Assembly (NCBI RefSeq): GCF_900446695.1
Contig: NZ_UAVP01000008.1
Location: 248,001 to 312,000 of the forward strand
Length of the DNA: 64,000 nt
Direction of reading: 5' to 3'
Source of the DNA: Capnocytophaga sputigena
GTDB lineage: Bacteria > Bacteroidota > Bacteroidia > Flavobacteriales > Flavobacteriaceae
Shown: positions 38,866 through 48,101 of the stretch, one piece after another
How positions within the stretch are numbered: the first letter of the stretch is position 1
Layout of the letters: every line of letters starts with the position of its first letter
Notes under the pieces: model-generated
What the model was told of the DNA's origin: nothing
What the model saw: the letters and a program-made list of their open reading frames with translations, nothing else
Databases searched by the model: none
Program-made: the position numbers and the translations under genes

Positions 38866-40119
38866 ATGAAAAAAATCCATTTTTTATTAAAATTAACCTT
38901 GCTGTTGTGTGGCTTTACGGGGTTGGCACAACCTAAATACTTTATCTTTGAAGAAAAGGGTAAGTTAGGATTGGTAGATTTGCAGGGAAAAACAGTGTTA
39001 GCCCCTACTTTTAATTCTATAGAAGAAAAACAACCATACTTCTTTGCTTGTAGTAAAACAAAAGGCTGTTCGGTGTATAACGAAAATTTACAACTCGTTC
39101 TTAAAGGGGGTTATAACTCTATAGAACTTGGCTGTGAAGGTCAATTTATTGTTAAGAAGAATGGAAAGTATGGGGTGGTTTCTGAAAAAGGTGCCGTAAT
39201 CTTGCCCTTAAAATACAACAAAATAAACTCTAATAAAAATGGCTATACCGTAAAACTTAATGAAAAAGCAGGTCTTTTTAACTCTGAAGGAAAAGAAATT
39301 ATCCCTATAAGCTATCACTGGGTTTACACCAGTAAGATAGATGACAATATTCCTATTGTAGCAGAATTGAACGACAACAACGCAGGATATATCAATACTA
39401 AAAATGAATGGGTGATACCTCCTACTTATCAATATGCATTTGATTTTCAACAAGGTGTAGCTAGAGTAAAAAAAGGTAGAAATTATATGTATATCAACCT
39501 TAAAGGAGAACCTGTTATTCAAGATTTTGATAATTATGTGATTCAAAATTATGTGATTGAACCTTCTGACAACACTTACATAGTAGGTGTGCGTAAGGAA
39601 TGTAAGTATATGGTCTATGATTTGAATGGTAATTTATTAGACACCTATGATGGTTTTATAAACAATTGGAGTGGTAATGCTATTTTTGGGGTTAAAAAAG
39701 GGGGTAAATGGGGCTATATAGATGGCTATGGCAAGGTAATAGTTCCCTTTGAATATGAAGAAGTTAATAATTTTAGCGAAGGTTTGGCTTCGGTACGCAA
39801 AGATGGTAAATGGGGGTATATCAATCCAAAAAATGAGGTAGTGATTCCGATTGAGTTTACTAATAAGGAGGTCGGCTCCTTTAAAAATGGGGGGGCTGAA
39901 TACTATACTGATAGAGGTGTAGGACTTATCAATCTGAAAGGAGAAATAATAGCTGAACCTAAATATGATAGTATAGAATACGTAAATGGAAATATTGCTA
40001 TAGTATCTTTTAATGGTTATAACTATCTATATGATTTTGTAAAAGAAAAGAAACTCAAACGCCTTAGAAAGGTGAAAATACATAAAGGCTTTATAGCTGT
40101 TGAACCAATATGTAACTAA
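38866..40119 (+). CDS. WG-repeat protein, exported
   Basis: This 417-residue protein has a signal peptide ending GLAQ and then a chain of WG/KWG repeats of roughly 30-50 residues: GKLGLVDLQGKTVLAPTFNS, GKYGVVSEKGAVILPLKYNK, GKWGYIDGYGKVIVPFEYEE, GKWGYINPKNEVVIPIEF. Such repeats are thought to mediate binding; no enzyme domain is present. It ends 7 bases before the PepSY gene on the same strand. Role unknown; a periplasmic or surface interaction protein is plausible. Confidence 0.8.
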   Translation: MKKIHFLLKLTLLLCGFTGLAQPKYFIFEEKGKLGLVDLQGKTVLAPTFNSIEEKQPYFFACSKTKGCSVYNENLQLVLKGGYNSIELGCEGQFIVKKNGKYGVVSEKGAVILPLKYNKINSNKNGYTVKLNEKAGLFNSEGKEIIPISYHWVYTSKIDDNIPIVAELNDNNAGYINTKNEWVIPPTYQYAFDFQQGVARVKKGRNYMYINLKGEPVIQDFDNYVIQNYVIEPSDNTYIVGVRKECKYMVYDLNGNLLDTYDGFINNWSGNAIFGVKKGGKWGYIDGYGKVIVPFEYEEVNNFSEGLASVRKDGKWGYINPKNEVVIPIEFTNKEVGSFKNGGAEYYTDRGVGLINLKGEIIAEPKYDSIEYVNGNIAIVSFNGYNYLYDFVKEKKLKRLRKVKIHKGFIAVEPICN

Positions 40120-40126
40120 TTGACAA

Positions 40127-42286
40127 ATGACAAGAAAACTTCACCTCATATTTTCCCTGATAGCAGGGGTATTCATATTGCTGGGGGCTCTCACGGGGGC
40201 TATCTTAGCAGGTGAATCGGTGTATAACCAAACGTTACCTTACAAAAGTGCAGCGTTTGAAAGCACTACCCTTGCCCAAACCATTGCTGTTTTAAAGGAA
40301 AAGAATATAGATGCGCTCAAACTCACTATCGACCGCAATCACTTTGTGCAGGTGGAGACGACTGAGGGCGAAAAACTCTTTATCCATCCGCAATCGGGGG
40401 AGGTAATCCAAGGGGATTATAAGCCCTAGAAGTTTATACAGTTCGTCAAAACGCTACACCGCTCGCTCTATATGGGCAAAACGGGACGGGTGATTATGGG
40501 AGTTACAGCTTTGTGTTTGTGTGTAGTAGCCTTGTCGGGTATATGGCTCATCGCTCGCAAACAGCAACGTTGGAGCAGGTTCTTCCACAAACTTCCGCAA
40601 GAAAAATTCTACAATCATTACCACAGTGCGCTGGGGCGCTGGGCGCTCGTGCCTATCTTTATCATTGCCCTCACGGGGGTGTATATGACGCTCGAAACAG
40701 TGGGAGTGTTTCCTAAGTTCAAAGCCGAACACAATTACGATGTTAGCACACTACAAGAAACACCCGCAAAACCCGCTAAAGACTTCCCCGTTTTCCAAGT
40801 GCCTCTCGCCGAAGTGCGCCAAGTGGAATTTCCTGCTTTTGAAGATGTAGAAGAGGTTTATAAAGTAGATTTCATCGATAAAAATATAGTAGTCAATCAG
40901 TTTACGGGCGAGGTAATTAGCACTTCCACCTCTCCTTACAAAGGTTTGGCGTATTTGGTGCGCACCCTGCACATCGGCAAAGGGCATTATCTCTGGGCGA
41001 CTGTCTTGTTGCTCTCGTGTGTAGCGCTGTTGTTCTTCCTCTACTCTGGCTTTGCGATGACCCTCAGAAAACGAAAGAAAGGCATCAATAATCCGTTTGA
41101 TAAAAGCGAATGTGAATATATCGTGTTAGTAGGCACTGAAGGAGGTACTACCCGCAAATTTGCCGTTCTTTTCCATAACGAACTCCTCCGTTTGGGCAAG
41201 CGTTCCTACCTCACCGATATGAATGCCTACACTCGTTTTGCTAAAGCAGAGCAACTCATTGTGTTTACTTGCACTTATGGCGATGGCGAGGCGCCTATCA
41301 ATGCGACTCACTTTGCGCATTTATGGGCAAAATATCCCCCCTCACAACCTTTGGCGTATAGCGTACTCGGCTTTGGCTCTGACACTTACCCCGATTTCTG
41401 CAAATATGCCAAAGAAGTAGACCAAATACTATCGGCTACTGCACAAGCTGAATGTGCGCTGCCTTTGCATACCGTAAACGACCAAGATTTCAGTCAGTTT
41501 AAAGCGTGGGCAACGGCTTGGGGTATGGCGCAAAAGCTCTCTTTGGCTTTGCCTGATGATTTCAGCGTACAACCTCAGCACAAACCGCTCACTTTCACCG
41601 TAACAGAGAAAACCCCCGTAATGGACGACGATATTTTCCTAATAGCGCTACGCCCTTCCAAAAAAAGTAGTTTTGTCTCCGGCGACCTCTTGGGCATTAC
41701 TCCTGAAGATGGGCGCGAACGACTCTATTCGGTTGCCAAATACCAAGGAGATGTGTGGTTGAGCGTAAAGCTACATTCACAAGGGGTGGTGTCTAACCTG
41801 CTGAACAATTTGCAAATAGGCGATACATTGCAAGCTGCTTTGGTAGCCAACAAACACTTCCATTTTCCTAAAAAAGCATCTCAAGTGGTGTGTATTGCCA
41901 ATGGTTCGGGGATGGCGCCCTTTATAGGAATGATAGCCGAAAACACTAAAAAGAAACCTATCACCCTGATATGGGGTTGCCGTCGTGAAGCCTCTTTGGA
42001 AATCTACCGCCCTTATATAGAACAATTTACTCGAGAAGGAAAGATAGCCAACTATTGGCAAGCCCTCTCGCGTGAAGGGGACAAATTCTATGTGCAGGAC
42101 ATCTTGCGAAGAGAAGCTCCTTTCTTTGCAGAACTCCTTAAAAACAAAGGAATTATAATGATATGCGGGTCGGTTGCAATGGAGAAAGCAGTTACTGAAG
42201 TTTTGGAAGCTATTAGTAGAGAACATTTAGAAAAACCGCTGAGTTACTACCAAAACAAAGGACAAATCAAAACGGATTGTTATTGA
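40127..42286 (+). pseudogene. PepSY-membrane flavodoxin reductase, split by an in-frame TAG
   Basis: The frame 40127-40429 (100 residues) ends at TAG (40427-40429) and continues in the same frame, reading KFIQFVKTLHRSLYMGK, into 40472-42286 (604 residues). Without the stop it would be a normal protein of about 719 residues. It would hold a PepSY-TM region with several membrane helices, a flavodoxin domain (LVGTEGGTTRKFA, TCTYGDGEAPI) and an FAD/NADPH reductase domain (RLYSVAKYQ, GVVSNLL, GSGMAPFIGMI). Relatives move electrons from NAD(P)H across the inner membrane, often near iron or heme uptake genes. The rest looks undamaged, so the stop is recent, suppressed or a sequencing error. Confidence 0.8.
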
Positions 42287-42288
42287 TT

Positions 42289-42309
42289 AGATAAGAGATA
42301 AGAGGTAAG
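42289..42309. repeat. GATAAGAGATAAGAGGTAAGA repeat
   Basis: This intergenic copy lies between the reductase stop and the CBS-protein start, ending 4 bases before the ATG, where a ribosome-binding site would be expected. Confidence 0.5.
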
Positions 42310-42312
42310 AAT

Positions 42313-42960
42313 ATGACAACACATTTTTTATATATAGACCCCAATACTTCGATAGAGGAAGTGAATTTGCTTTTTGAAGCCCACTCGCTTTCGGCTTTGC
42401 CCGTGTGCGAAAACAATTCTTTTATAGGGGTACTCCGCAAAGAAGCCGTGGAAGAAGCTGCTAAAGAGGCGTTAGTAAGTGATTATGAGTATGCGCTTGA
42501 ACACTATTTTATACCTTCAACGGCTACGTGGGATGCTGTGGTAGAGGCTTTTGCGCTCTATCAAACCGATATGTTACCGGTAATCAATGAGGGAGGAGAT
42601 TTTATAGGCTACTATCATTTAGATGAGTTTGTATTACAATTCATCGAAACTCCTTTTATACAAGAAGCTGGCTATGTGCTTATCTTGCAGAAAGATACTC
42701 TTAACTATTCACTTGCTGAAGTTAGCAAAATCGTAGAGGAAAATGGAGGAAAACTTTTAGGGCTTTATCTCTCTAATCGCACAGAAAACAACGTGCTTAT
42801 CACCCTAAAAATCACCACCAACCGACTCTCGGAAATACTACAACACTTCCGCCGTTATGGTTATGGTATCCTCACCGAAAAAGAAGATGACCACTACCGG
42901 AAAGAACTGAAAGACATCGCTGATTACTTTGAAAAATACTTAGACTTAGGTAACAGATAA
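42313..42960 (+). CDS. CBS-domain protein
   Basis: This 215-residue cytoplasmic protein has two CBS motifs in the first 115 residues (THFLYIDPNTSIEEVNLLF, LPVCENNSFIGVLRKE, then DMLPVINEGGDFIGYYHLDE) and an ACT-like C-terminal part (GYVLILQKDTLNYSLAEVSK ... NNVLITLKIT). CBS pairs bind adenosyl nucleotides and tune a partner's activity. The last residues (LDLGNR) and the stop overlap a repeat copy at 42951-42969. In flavobacteria this family often neighbours nadK/pdxJ-type housekeeping genes; that context is absent here. Confidence 0.8.
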   Translation: MTTHFLYIDPNTSIEEVNLLFEAHSLSALPVCENNSFIGVLRKEAVEEAAKEALVSDYEYALEHYFIPSTATWDAVVEAFALYQTDMLPVINEGGDFIGYYHLDEFVLQFIETPFIQEAGYVLILQKDTLNYSLAEVSKIVEENGGKLLGLYLSNRTENNVLITLKITTNRLSEILQHFRRYGYGILTEKEDDHYRKELKDIADYFEKYLDLGNR

Positions 42961-42969
42961 GAGATAAGA
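42951..42969. repeat. GTAACAGATAAGAGATAAGAA repeat at the CBS gene end
   Basis: This copy contains the stop codon of the CBS-domain gene and precedes the first of three paralogous barrel genes. Confidence 0.5.
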
Positions 42970-42993
42970 ATAATTTTTAACTAAATATATAGT

Positions 42994-43737
42994 ATGAAAC
43001 GTTTTTTAATTACCGTTGCTTTTTTGAGTGTTACTACATTCAGTTTTGCGCAAACCGCAATAGGGGTGAAAGTAAATACACCATTACATACTTTTAATTT
43101 TTTCAACGATCTCACCTCTAACGAAAGTTATGATATTGAGATTTATCCGCGAATTGCTGCTTTTAATTCAGGTGTATTTGCGCATTTCCAACTCGCCAAA
43201 CGTTGGGCATTACAAACAGAAGTGCTTTATCGCCGAGAAACATTGTCATTCCGTCCTAAAAATAGCACTTGGGATACCGAAGAACGCCCTTATTATGAGT
43301 TTGACTACTTAGAAATCCCTCTTATGATGCAGTTTGAGGGCAAAAAATCCGTTAGAGGATTTACACAGTTAGGTTTTTCACCCAAAATCAGTACAAGAGC
43401 TGCTTTTAGAGATAAAGGAAGTAAAGAAGAGGTGCAAGATATGAAATACTATTTTGGCACAGGACAACTACACATCAATTTCAATATAGGAGGAGGGTTG
43501 ATCGTAGAACGCCCCAGATGGTTGTTGTTCGCCGAAGCACGTTATTCAGTTAATCTCACCAAAATGGCAACGAATAGCAGTTCGCCTTATTTAAATTTCA
43601 TAGAAGCGAGAAATCATACCTTTACATTTTCGTTAGGCGCAGGCTATAAATTCTCTAAAAAGAAAAACGATACTCCTCCTACTGAAGAAATCGTAACTCC
43701 TACTGAAGAAGTAAACCAAGAACCCATAACCGAATAA
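42994..43737 (+). CDS. PorT-like outer-membrane beta-barrel, paralogue 1 of 3
   Basis: This 247-residue protein has a signal peptide (MKRFLITVAFLSVTTFSFAQ) followed by TAIGVKVN, an eight-to-ten-strand barrel (FDYLEIPLMMQFEGKKSVRGFTQLG, FTFSLGAGYKFSKKK) and a C-terminal Pro/Thr/Glu tail (PPTEEIVTPTEEV). It is of the OMP_b-brl_2/PorT type with no known specific role. It heads a tandem trio with gaps of only 18 bases containing the same ACTAAATATATTATG start context, so the three are one operon that arose by duplication. Confidence 0.82.
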   Translation: MKRFLITVAFLSVTTFSFAQTAIGVKVNTPLHTFNFFNDLTSNESYDIEIYPRIAAFNSGVFAHFQLAKRWALQTEVLYRRETLSFRPKNSTWDTEERPYYEFDYLEIPLMMQFEGKKSVRGFTQLGFSPKISTRAAFRDKGSKEEVQDMKYYFGTGQLHINFNIGGGLIVERPRWLLFAEARYSVNLTKMATNSSSPYLNFIEARNHTFTFSLGAGYKFSKKKNDTPPTEEIVTPTEEVNQEPITE

Positions 43738-43755
43738 TCTTTCACTAAATATATT

Positions 43756-44514
43756 ATGAAACGCTTTTTAACTACAATTTTATGGTTTTGCACTGCTTAC
43801 TTTGGCTTTGCGCAAACTGCGATAGGGGTAAAAGTAACTGACCCACTATCGGCTGTTAGCTTAGCAGCTCCTCTATATACAGCAACCAATGTTGATCTAA
43901 AAAACTACAATGCCTTTGTTAGCCTTGGAGGCTTTGTTCGTATTCCTCTAAAAGAACATTGGGTTTTACAAAGTGAATTGCTTTTTAAGCACGAAGCTGT
44001 GCGTTTTAGAATAGAGAATAGCAGCAAAGATTCTTATTATAGGTTTGAATATTTGGACGTGCCTTTCTTAGTACAATACGAAGGCAAGAAAGCTATTAGA
44101 GGCTTTGGTTTTGTAGGTTTTTCACCTAAAATTCTCATCACTTCTTCTTTTTATGATGACTCTAAGAGTGTTACTTACGGAGGGAGTTCGCAATTCAACA
44201 CAGTGATGATGATGGGACATATAGGAGGAGGTGTGCTATTTGAGCGCCCTAAATGGATTTACACAGTTGATGCTCGTTTTTCTACCAGCATAACAAACTT
44301 AGCTTCGGGAAGCCGTACAGAATATATCAATTTTGATAAAGCGAGAACATTTGTGTTTGGCATTTCGTTAGGTGCAGGCTATAAATTCTCTAAAAAGAAA
44401 AACAATACTCCTCCTACTGAAGAAATCGTAGCTCCTACTGAAGAGGTAGTAACTCCTACTGAAGAAGTAGTAACTCCTACTGAAGAAGTAAATAAGGAAC
44501 CTATAACCGAATAA
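43756..44514 (+). CDS. PorT-like outer-membrane beta-barrel, paralogue 2 of 3
   Basis: This 252-residue paralogue has signal peptide MKRFLTTILWFCTAYFGFAQ and the same TAIGVKV opening. The barrel core is FEYLDVPFLVQYEGKKAIRG, then GHIGGGVLFERPKWIYTVDA and ISLGAGYKFSKKK. The tail carries several in-frame copies of a 21-base unit encoding VVTPTEE at about 44427-44488, more than in paralogue 1, so its length may vary by slippage without loss of frame. The tail lies after the last strand and probably faces the periplasm. Confidence 0.82.
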   Translation: MKRFLTTILWFCTAYFGFAQTAIGVKVTDPLSAVSLAAPLYTATNVDLKNYNAFVSLGGFVRIPLKEHWVLQSELLFKHEAVRFRIENSSKDSYYRFEYLDVPFLVQYEGKKAIRGFGFVGFSPKILITSSFYDDSKSVTYGGSSQFNTVMMMGHIGGGVLFERPKWIYTVDARFSTSITNLASGSRTEYINFDKARTFVFGISLGAGYKFSKKKNNTPPTEEIVAPTEEVVTPTEEVVTPTEEVNKEPITE

Positions 44515-44532
44515 TCTCTAACTAAATATATT

Positions 44533-45330
44533 ATGAAACGCTTTTTAACTACAATTTTATGGCTTTGCGCTGCTTATTTGGGCTTTGCGCAAACCGCGAT
44601 AGGGGTGAAAATCAATAGCCCTGCAAGTACTTTTACGATTATTACTCCTATACAATCAATGGAGGGGTATAATGTGGAGTATTTTGGAAAGACAGGCGTA
44701 GTGAACTCTGGGTTATTTTTGCGAATGCCTATCAAAACTCACTTTGCTTCACAAATAGAATTGATGTACAAGCGCGAGGCAATTCCGTATCGCCCTGAAG
44801 GCTCTGATTTAAAATTGCAAGACCGCCGTCACATTCGTTTTGATTACCTAGAAATGCCTTTCTTATTGCAATTTGAGGGTAAGAAATGGTTTAGAGGATT
44901 TGGACAAATAGGATTAGCTCCTAAAGTTTTGCTTTTGGCATCGTATTCTGAAAAACAAAACAGTGAAAAGTTCAATATGACACAATATTTCAATAAAATA
45001 TTGTTTACTTTTCACGTAGGTGGAGGAGTGATGTGGGAGATACCTAAATGGATATTCACTGTTGATGCTCGTTTTTCTACGAACCTTACCCCTATCACCG
45101 ATCAAGAACACGTTCCTCATCTCTATTTTAAAGATGCTAAAAGTTACTACTTCGCTATTTCTATAGGCGCAGGCTTAAAACTTCCTAAAAACAAAAATGA
45201 AGAACCAGCTATTCAAGAGCCGGTATATCCTTCAAATGAAGAGCCCGTATACCAAGAAGTGAAAGAAGAGCCTATACCTCAAGAAGCGAAAGAAGAGGCT
45301 GCTCCTCAAGAAGTAAAAGAGGCTGAATAA
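44533..45330 (+). CDS. PorT-like outer-membrane beta-barrel, paralogue 3 of 3
   Basis: This 265-residue protein has a leader nearly identical to paralogue 2 (MKRFLTTILWLCAAYLGFAQ). The barrel diverges more (RPEGSDLKLQDRRHIRFDYL, FHVGGGVMWEIPKWIFTVDA). The tail differs in sequence but not in style: repeats of EEP.YQEVKEEPIPQEAKEE. It ends the trio; the next gene is convergent, 6 bases away, with no separate terminator visible. Confidence 0.82.
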   Translation: MKRFLTTILWLCAAYLGFAQTAIGVKINSPASTFTIITPIQSMEGYNVEYFGKTGVVNSGLFLRMPIKTHFASQIELMYKREAIPYRPEGSDLKLQDRRHIRFDYLEMPFLLQFEGKKWFRGFGQIGLAPKVLLLASYSEKQNSEKFNMTQYFNKILFTFHVGGGVMWEIPKWIFTVDARFSTNLTPITDQEHVPHLYFKDAKSYYFAISIGAGLKLPKNKNEEPAIQEPVYPSNEEPVYQEVKEEPIPQEAKEEAAPQEVKEAE

Positions 45331-45336
45331 CACTTA

Positions 45337-46056
45337 TTATCTTCCTAAAATCAGGATTTCATCATCATCTAAAAGGGTATCATTGCGGAATCGCAGAAGA
45401 ATTTGCGCAACCGTAATGGTATCTTTTTCGCAATAAGTAGCTATACGCTCAATATCACCTTCGTTGTAGAAGACATTGCGCACTTCGCTGCCATCAATAT
45501 CGTCTTTAGGGGAAGGAATGCCCAAAATATGAGCTAAGAGTTTCAGTGAAGTATAGTGTTTGTAATCGCCGAACTTCCACATTTCCATCGTATCGAGATG
45601 AGGGATTTCCCAAGGCTTTTTGCCAAAGAGTTGTAGTTTTTGCGGAATTTCTATCCCGTTGATAATCATACGGCGGGAGATATATGGAAAATCGAATTCC
45701 TTGCCGTTATGAGCGCAAAACAATTTATTAGGGCGTGAAAAATGTTCGTTTACTAATCTGCCGAAATCTTCTAACAGATTCTTTTCTTCTCCTGTGAACG
45801 AGGTAACCCTAAAGGTGCGTTGCTGATGCCGGAATGAAAAATACCCTACTGATATGCACACAATTTTTCCAAACTCAGCCCAAATACCTGCGCGGTCGTA
45901 GAACTCTTCGGCAGAGAACTCTTCCTTGCGTTGGTAACGCGTTTTTTCTTCCCAAAGCATTTGAGTTTCAGCCGACAATTCGCTGTACTGCTGGTGTAAC
46001 GGTACAGTTTCTATATCCAAAAAAAGTATGTCGTCTAAGTTGAGTTTGTGGAGCAT
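45337..46056 (-). CDS. PolB-like 3'-5' exonuclease (DnaQ fold)
   Basis: This is a 239-residue stand-alone proofreading-type exonuclease. ExoI is DILFLDIETVP (catalytic Asp/Glu), ExoII is FCAHNGKEFDFPYI, and ExoIII is ATYCEKDTITV (Tyr-x-x-x-Asp). All four acidic metal ligands are present. The family is annotated as predicted 3'-5' exonuclease related to the exonuclease domain of PolB. The start codon overlaps the trmB stop by one base (TAATG), giving translational coupling. Its biological substrate is not known. Confidence 0.88.
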   Translation of the reverse strand: MLHKLNLDDILFLDIETVPLHQQYSELSAETQMLWEEKTRYQRKEEFSAEEFYDRAGIWAEFGKIVCISVGYFSFRHQQRTFRVTSFTGEEKNLLEDFGRLVNEHFSRPNKLFCAHNGKEFDFPYISRRMIINGIEIPQKLQLFGKKPWEIPHLDTMEMWKFGDYKHYTSLKLLAHILGIPSPKDDIDGSEVRNVFYNEGDIERIATYCEKDTITVAQILLRFRNDTLLDDDEILILGR

Positions 46057-46736
46057 TACTGTTTTTTTATCTGAAAACGAATATAGGTAATGGGTTTACC
46101 TTGTTCTAAATAGAACTGTTCATAGAAGGTTTTAATTTCGGTTACTTCTGTAGGCACGCCATCGCTGTTGTAGATATTGTGATTCGCATAGAGCACTTTA
46201 TGTCCTGCTCCATGTAACAAGCCTAAGGTATAACCGTGCATAAACTCGCTATCGGTTTTGAGGTGCACATAGCCATCAGGGGCGAGGATATGCTCGTAAC
46301 GCGCGAGAAAATCGGCGTTTGTGAGGCGGTGTTTGGTGCGTTTGTATTTTATTTGCGGATCGGGGAAAGTAATCCATATCTCACTCACTTCACCAGTGGC
46401 AAAGCATTTTTCGATGAGTTCTATTTGAGTGCGGAGGAAAGCTACATTGGCAATATTTTCTTCTATAGCAGTTTTAGCTCCTCGCCAAAAGCGCGCTCCT
46501 TTGATGTCTATTCCTATGAAATTCTTCTCAGGATGGCGTTTGGCTAACCCTACTGAATACTCGCCTTTGCCACAGCCCAATTCTAAAACTATAGGGTGAT
46601 TGTTCTTGAAATAGAGTTCATTCCAACGTCCTTTATAAGGAAAAGCATCGGTGAGGACTTCCTCACGTGAGGGCTGAATTACATTGGCAAAGGTTTTATT
46701 TTCTTCGAATCGTTTGAGTTTATTTTTGCTTCCCAT
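46056..46736 (-). CDS. trmB: tRNA (guanine-N7-)-methyltransferase
   Basis: This 226-residue SAM-dependent methyltransferase forms m7G46 in tRNA variable loops. The SAM site is VLELGCGKGEYSVGLAKR, the following acidic region is NFIGIDIKGARFWRGAK, and the catalytic motif ISEIWITFPDPQIKYKRTKHRL contains the family's PDP. Length and order are normal. It is upstream of, and overlaps by one base, the exonuclease gene. Confidence 0.95.
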   Translation of the reverse strand: MGSKNKLKRFEENKTFANVIQPSREEVLTDAFPYKGRWNELYFKNNHPIVLELGCGKGEYSVGLAKRHPEKNFIGIDIKGARFWRGAKTAIEENIANVAFLRTQIELIEKCFATGEVSEIWITFPDPQIKYKRTKHRLTNADFLARYEHILAPDGYVHLKTDSEFMHGYTLGLLHGAGHKVLYANHNIYNSDGVPTEVTEIKTFYEQFYLEQGKPITYIRFQIKKQ

Positions 46737-46787
46737 AGGTAAGTGAAAAGTGAATAGTGTTAGGGCGGCAAAGATAGCAATATTTTT

Positions 46788-47747
46788 TTAATTACAGTTT
46801 TCTTCTTTGCAATGGCAATTTTCGGTATCTATTTCAAAGGTGCTGTGGGTAATACCTTCGTGAGAAAGGGTGTGTTTCAGTTCTGCTTTGATGGTCATAA
46901 ATTCTTTTAGCGTAATGCATTCTTTGAGTACCAAATGTGCTGTTAAAGCATTTTGCGCACTACTGAGCGCCCATATATGCAGGTGATGTACGCTCTCCAC
47001 CATAGGGTGTTGTTCTATCAATTGCTGAATGTGAGCTTGGTTTATATTCTGAGGAACACCGTCTAAAATGAGTTTTACACTTTCCTTTAAAAGTCCCCAA
47101 GTAGAGAAGAGAATGACAATTCCCACCATAAAACTACTGATAGGATCGGCGATATACCAACCTGTGAAGTACATAATTGCTCCTGAGACAATCACCCCTA
47201 CTGACACTAAAGCATCGAGTAGCAGGTGCAGAAAAGCCCCTTTAATATTGATATCGGTTTGCTGACCTTTATAGAAAAGAAAAGCCGATACCCCATTGAT
47301 AATCACCCCTATGAAAGCTGTAATCATAATAGCAGTTCCTGCCATTTCGGGTGGATTGGAGAGACGTTCAAAAGCTTCGATAAAGATTTTTATCACAATG
47401 TATATCAACAGTACTGCATTGATAAGTGAGGCGAGGATGGAAGCCTTTTTGTAACCATAAGTGTATAGCTGGGTAGCAGCACGGTGAGTGAGCTTCAGTC
47501 CAATGAGAGAAATCACCAAACTGGCGACATCGCTTAAATTATGACTGGCATCAGAAATAAGTGCCAGCGAATCAACTCTAAAACCTACTATAAATTCGAT
47601 AAGGGTATAGAGCAAATTCAAGCCTATACCTATATAGAAGGCGCGATTCAACGCACTTAAATCGGTTATTGTATGATGGTGGTGGTGATCGTGATGATGA
47701 TCGTGATCGTGGTGATGATCGTGATCGTGGTTGTGTGAATGTTCCAT
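46788..47747 (-). CDS. CDF-family metal cation exporter (CzcD/ZitB-like)
   Basis: This 319-residue inner-membrane cation/proton antiporter has a very His/Asp-rich N-terminal tail (residues 2-25, with about 17 His) that probably binds zinc. Six membrane helices follow, with metal-site motifs SLALISDASHNLSDV in helix II and HLLLDALVSVGV in helix V. The cytoplasmic C-terminal domain has HHLHIWALSS and ends CHCKEENCN, a possible extra metal site. Zinc efflux is most likely, with cadmium or cobalt possible. Confidence 0.92.
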   Translation of the reverse strand: MEHSHNHDHDHHHDHDHHHDHHHHHTITDLSALNRAFYIGIGLNLLYTLIEFIVGFRVDSLALISDASHNLSDVASLVISLIGLKLTHRAATQLYTYGYKKASILASLINAVLLIYIVIKIFIEAFERLSNPPEMAGTAIMITAFIGVIINGVSAFLFYKGQQTDINIKGAFLHLLLDALVSVGVIVSGAIMYFTGWYIADPISSFMVGIVILFSTWGLLKESVKLILDGVPQNINQAHIQQLIEQHPMVESVHHLHIWALSSAQNALTAHLVLKECITLKEFMTIKAELKHTLSHEGITHSTFEIDTENCHCKEENCN

Positions 47748-47760
47748 AATAGTAATTTTA

Positions 47761-47781
47761 GGTAAGAGATAAGAGGTAAGA
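47761..47781. repeat. GGTAAGAGATAAGAGGTAAGA repeat
   Basis: This copy lies between the CDF start codon and its probable promoter box (TAACTTTG, 47796-47789), so it is in the 5' untranslated region. Confidence 0.5.
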
Positions 47782-47870
47782 ATTGGGGCAAAGTTACAAA
47801 ATTATTTAGAAACAATCTCTGTTTAGAGGTGTTTTTTCATAGCCTAACCTCCGCTGGAGATGTTTTGGAG

Positions 47871-47949
47871 AATCTCAGAGAATCTTAGAGAATCTCAGAG
47901 AATCTTGGAAAATCTCGGAGGTGGGAAGGGTGGTGTAAATAGTTTTTTG
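47871..47949. repeat. five 10-bp AATCTCAGAG units plus GTGGGA tail, copy 1
   Basis: Units AATCTCAGAG, AATCTTAGAG, AATCTCAGAG, AATCTTGGAA and AATCTCGGAG run from 47871 to 47920 without gaps, then GTGGGAAGGGTGGTGTAAAT and a run of T. A shorter copy with the same tail is at 48045-48101. The whole 354-base gap 47748-48101 consists of these repeats and the palindrome between them, with no gene. Confidence 0.7.
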
Positions 47950-47952
47950 TGT

Positions 47953-48013
47953 GTAGGTATGGGCGTTTGCAAAACGCCCATACAATGTAACTAAAAATGA
48001 TTGATTATTTAGG
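47953..48013. repeat. dispersed GGGCGTTT palindrome element, copy C
   Basis: ATGGGCGTTTGCAAAACGCCCAT is a perfect palindrome followed by AAAAATGATTGATTAT, matching copies A (4849-4906) and B (16111-16213). It sits between the two copies of the 10-bp-unit repeat. Confidence 0.65.
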
Positions 48014-48044
48014 TAATCAACTGATGATTTAGGAGTTTTTGGAG

Positions 48045-48101
48045 AATCTCAGAGAATCTTGGATAATCTCGGAGGTGGGAGGGGGGTGTAAATAGTTTTT
48101 T
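48045..48101. repeat. three 10-bp AATCTCAGAG units plus GTGGGA tail, copy 2
   Basis: AATCTCAGAG, AATCTTGGAT and AATCTCGGAG are followed by GTGGGAGGGGGGTGTAAATA and a run of T that abuts the stop codon of the spanin-like gene. Confidence 0.7.

Noticed and set aside
40427-40429. TAG as a recoded amino acid
   Set aside because: Other genes here end normally in TAG and no supporting tRNA or RNA element was seen, so recoding is not assumed.
47871-48074. CRISPR array
   Set aside because: The units are 10 bases with no spacers and no cas genes are nearby; it is a simple tandem repeat.
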